Position numbers and translations under genes: made by a program. From Brachionus plicatilis (lineage: Eukaryota; Rotifera; Eurotatoria; Ploima; Brachionidae): DNA of 64,000 nucleotides. Numbering within the stretch: the first letter of the stretch is position 1; each line of letters starts with the position of its first letter. The notes beneath the pieces were generated by a model. The model searched no databases. It had not been told where the DNA came from and was given only the letters and a program-made list of their open reading frames with translations. Location: contig QEOQ01000511.1 in NCBI GenBank assembly GCA_010279815.1, positions 108,084 through 172,083 on the forward strand, read 5' to 3'. Positions 62,860 to 64,000 of the stretch are shown here, one piece after another.

Positions 62860-63145
62860 TATTTCTTTTATCTGTTTTTCCATTAACCAAAATTTCGTTT
62901 TCCTAATTTCTTTAATAAAAAAGGAATATGTTTGAAACTCTATAGCAACAATATATAAATATATAAAGGGTAACTCTATAGCAACACTATGTCGCAGTAA
63001 ATTATTTTATTGCTACACTATATTGCAATAAAATAATTTACTGCGAAAGTGTTGCAGATTGCAACACTATATACAGAAAAAAAAATAAAAAAAAGACAGA
63101 AAATAGGCGAGCATTATGTTTAATACAATACTTAATATTAAACTG
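62860..63145. repeat. Second copy of the coiled-coil gene start and upstream region
   Basis: The minus-strand ATG at about 62883 gives MEKQIKEII, similar to MEEKRKEII of the gene at 60190, but decays at once. The upstream part matches 60191-60410, with an extra palindrome (CGCAGTAAATTATTTTATTG / CAATAAAATAATTTACTGCG, 62993-63046). Confidence 0.75.
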
Positions 63146-63159
63146 ATTTTGCTTTTTTA

Positions 63160-63270
63160 AAACTAGTGCTTGATATCGATAACGAATGTCGATGGAAGAT
63201 ATCGATATTTTCCAAGGGCATCGATATATTATCGATATCATGCAAGTGTGTCGATGCCCAGTATGTGTCA
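63160..63270. repeat. ATCGAT-rich inverted-repeat cluster
   Basis: TGATATCGATAACGAATGTCGATGG and GATATCGATATT, GGCATCGATATATTATCGATATC, GTGTCGATGCCCAG: six or more TCGAT words within 90 bp, partly as inverted pairs. Probably a tiny MITE; the edges could not be set. Confidence 0.45.
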
Positions 63271-63475
63271 AAAGTTTAAAAATTGATTATTTTATTTATC
63301 TTAAATTGTTTATTTGTTGTATTTTACGAAAAATTGAGTGCAAAAGAAAAAAAATAAAGGTACTAATTTGTAGATTTTTTTTTCTCTACAATTTGATTTA
63401 TGACACTCGGCATAAAAATATAATTAACTTTTAAATATTTATAATGAAAAAACTTTATCTAAAAAATAAAAAATA

Positions 63476-64000
63476 AAAGTCGGTGCAAAAGTTTAGAAAT
63501 TTGGGTAATCCTAAAGTTTTAGCAACCATTCCAGCATTTTTTCACACCTTTATGATTAATTCTTAAATAGCTTCTAATTTTTAGTAAATTGTGCTCTTAA
63601 ACTGATTAAAATAAATACTCTCCAACTTCTTAGGTCCTTTCAAAATAACCTAACCAAAAAATCTCAATTTTGCCAAAAAATTACCAAAAAATGTGTAAAA
63701 AAAGTCTCAGGCCCACTAAAATGGCAGATCGTGGGTCTGCTAAAAAGTGGAGATAAAAAGCAAAATGAGATAGCCAACATGTTAGGTGTATCTCCAAAAT
63801 GTGTCTCTTCAACTAAAAAACGATATGAAGAGACTGGTACTGTGTCTGATCGAAGCCGTTCTGGTTGACCTCGGAAGCTGACTTTTAGGGATGAAAATTA
63901 CATTTTTAGGGAGATAAGAAAAGACCCTACATCTAGCTATCAAAAAATCGCAATTGATTTTAATTCTAAGACTCAAGGGGTTAGGTTAAGAAAGTATACT
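63476..64000 (+). pseudogene. Tc1/mariner element, transposase N-terminus, continues beyond window
   Basis: From 63718 the frame reads KWQIVGLLKSGDKKQNEIAN, MLGVSPKCVSSTKKRYEETG, TVSDRSRSG, stop, PRKLTFRDENYIFREI and RKDPTSSYQKIAIDFN. This is the paired helix-turn-helix DNA-binding region of Tc1 transposases, with the GRPRKL AT-hook-like motif in the middle; its Arg is a TGA (63866-63868). The DDE domain would lie past 64000. A probable TIR begins AGTCGGTGCAAAAGTTTAG near 63478. Confidence 0.85.

Noticed and set aside
60191..63145. Direct repeats as LTRs of one retrotransposon around LINE-B
   Set aside because: The repeats have no TG..CA ends, include a gene start, and enclose a non-LTR element without primer site or purine tract.
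63038..63434. Two short ORFs over the ATCGAT cluster
   Set aside because: Both strands are open because of a palindromic repeat; no domain.

Overview
The window looks like an AT-rich chromosome segment of a small invertebrate. Introns of about 50 bp with GT..AG ends, TTAGGG telomere-type repeats, metazoan ubiquitin and LRR coding sequence, and a dense mix of LTR, LINE, Helitron and cut-and-paste elements all fit a metazoan. The element mixture reminds me of monogonont rotifers, but that assignment is inference. There are no operons, rRNA, tRNA or CRISPR arrays. The DNA is mostly a graveyard of nested mobile elements with a few host genes or gene fragments between them.

Region 1 to 11 kb: a LINE fragment and a small Mutator-like (MULE) element with SWIM coding sequence; a diverged ubiquitin gene lacking Lys63; a hAT MITE full of AACCGGTT-like motifs; a truncated Gypsy copy; an interstitial TTAGGG tract; a ~440 bp inverted repeat around a decayed FG-GAP/VCBS coding fragment; and a GC-rich coding remnant with C-ending codons, unlike its surroundings. 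Positions 417-2949 were duplicated to 10833-19308. The second copy lost about 1 kb and received a MULE-like MITE (11831-18878), which itself received Gypsy-1.

Region 11 to 31 kb: Gypsy-1 (12104-18770, minus strand) has identical 142 bp LTRs, gag-PR-RT-RH-INT, and an extra 3' ORF with four UBZ4-like C2HC zinc fingers followed by a RING-like finger. Next come a 77 bp-TIR element (19311-22639) beside exons of a broken gene, and a pogo/Tigger element (23562-30662) that contains Gypsy-2 (24239-30466, minus strand). Gypsy-2 carries a different intact 3' ORF, an RRM-like domain plus a duplicated coiled coil. Thus two LTR elements in one window each carry an unrelated extra ORF after integrase.

Region 31 to 50 kb: an acidic-tail gene family (two clear copies), a GGCCGGCC palindrome array at the end of a hAT element, a third Gypsy fragment fused to a reversed LINE copy, an intact leucine-rich-repeat gene (40008-41463), a Helitron fragment, and a decayed multi-exon CACTA-like transposase interrupted by a long-TIR MITE.

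Region 50 to 64 kb: LINE ORF1, an env-bearing Gypsy-4 with truncated 3' LTR and a deleted integrase core, a nearly full LINE joined directly to it, a coiled-coil host exon whose upstream region is duplicated 2.7 kb away, a second LINE lineage with CCHC knuckles, and the 5' half of a Tc1/mariner element running off the end.

Most element ORFs contain stops or frameshifts. The best-preserved reading frames are the Gypsy-2 ORF3, the LRR exon, ubiquitin copy A, the 59.8-60.2 kb exon and the acidic-tail exon at 38.2-38.6 kb.
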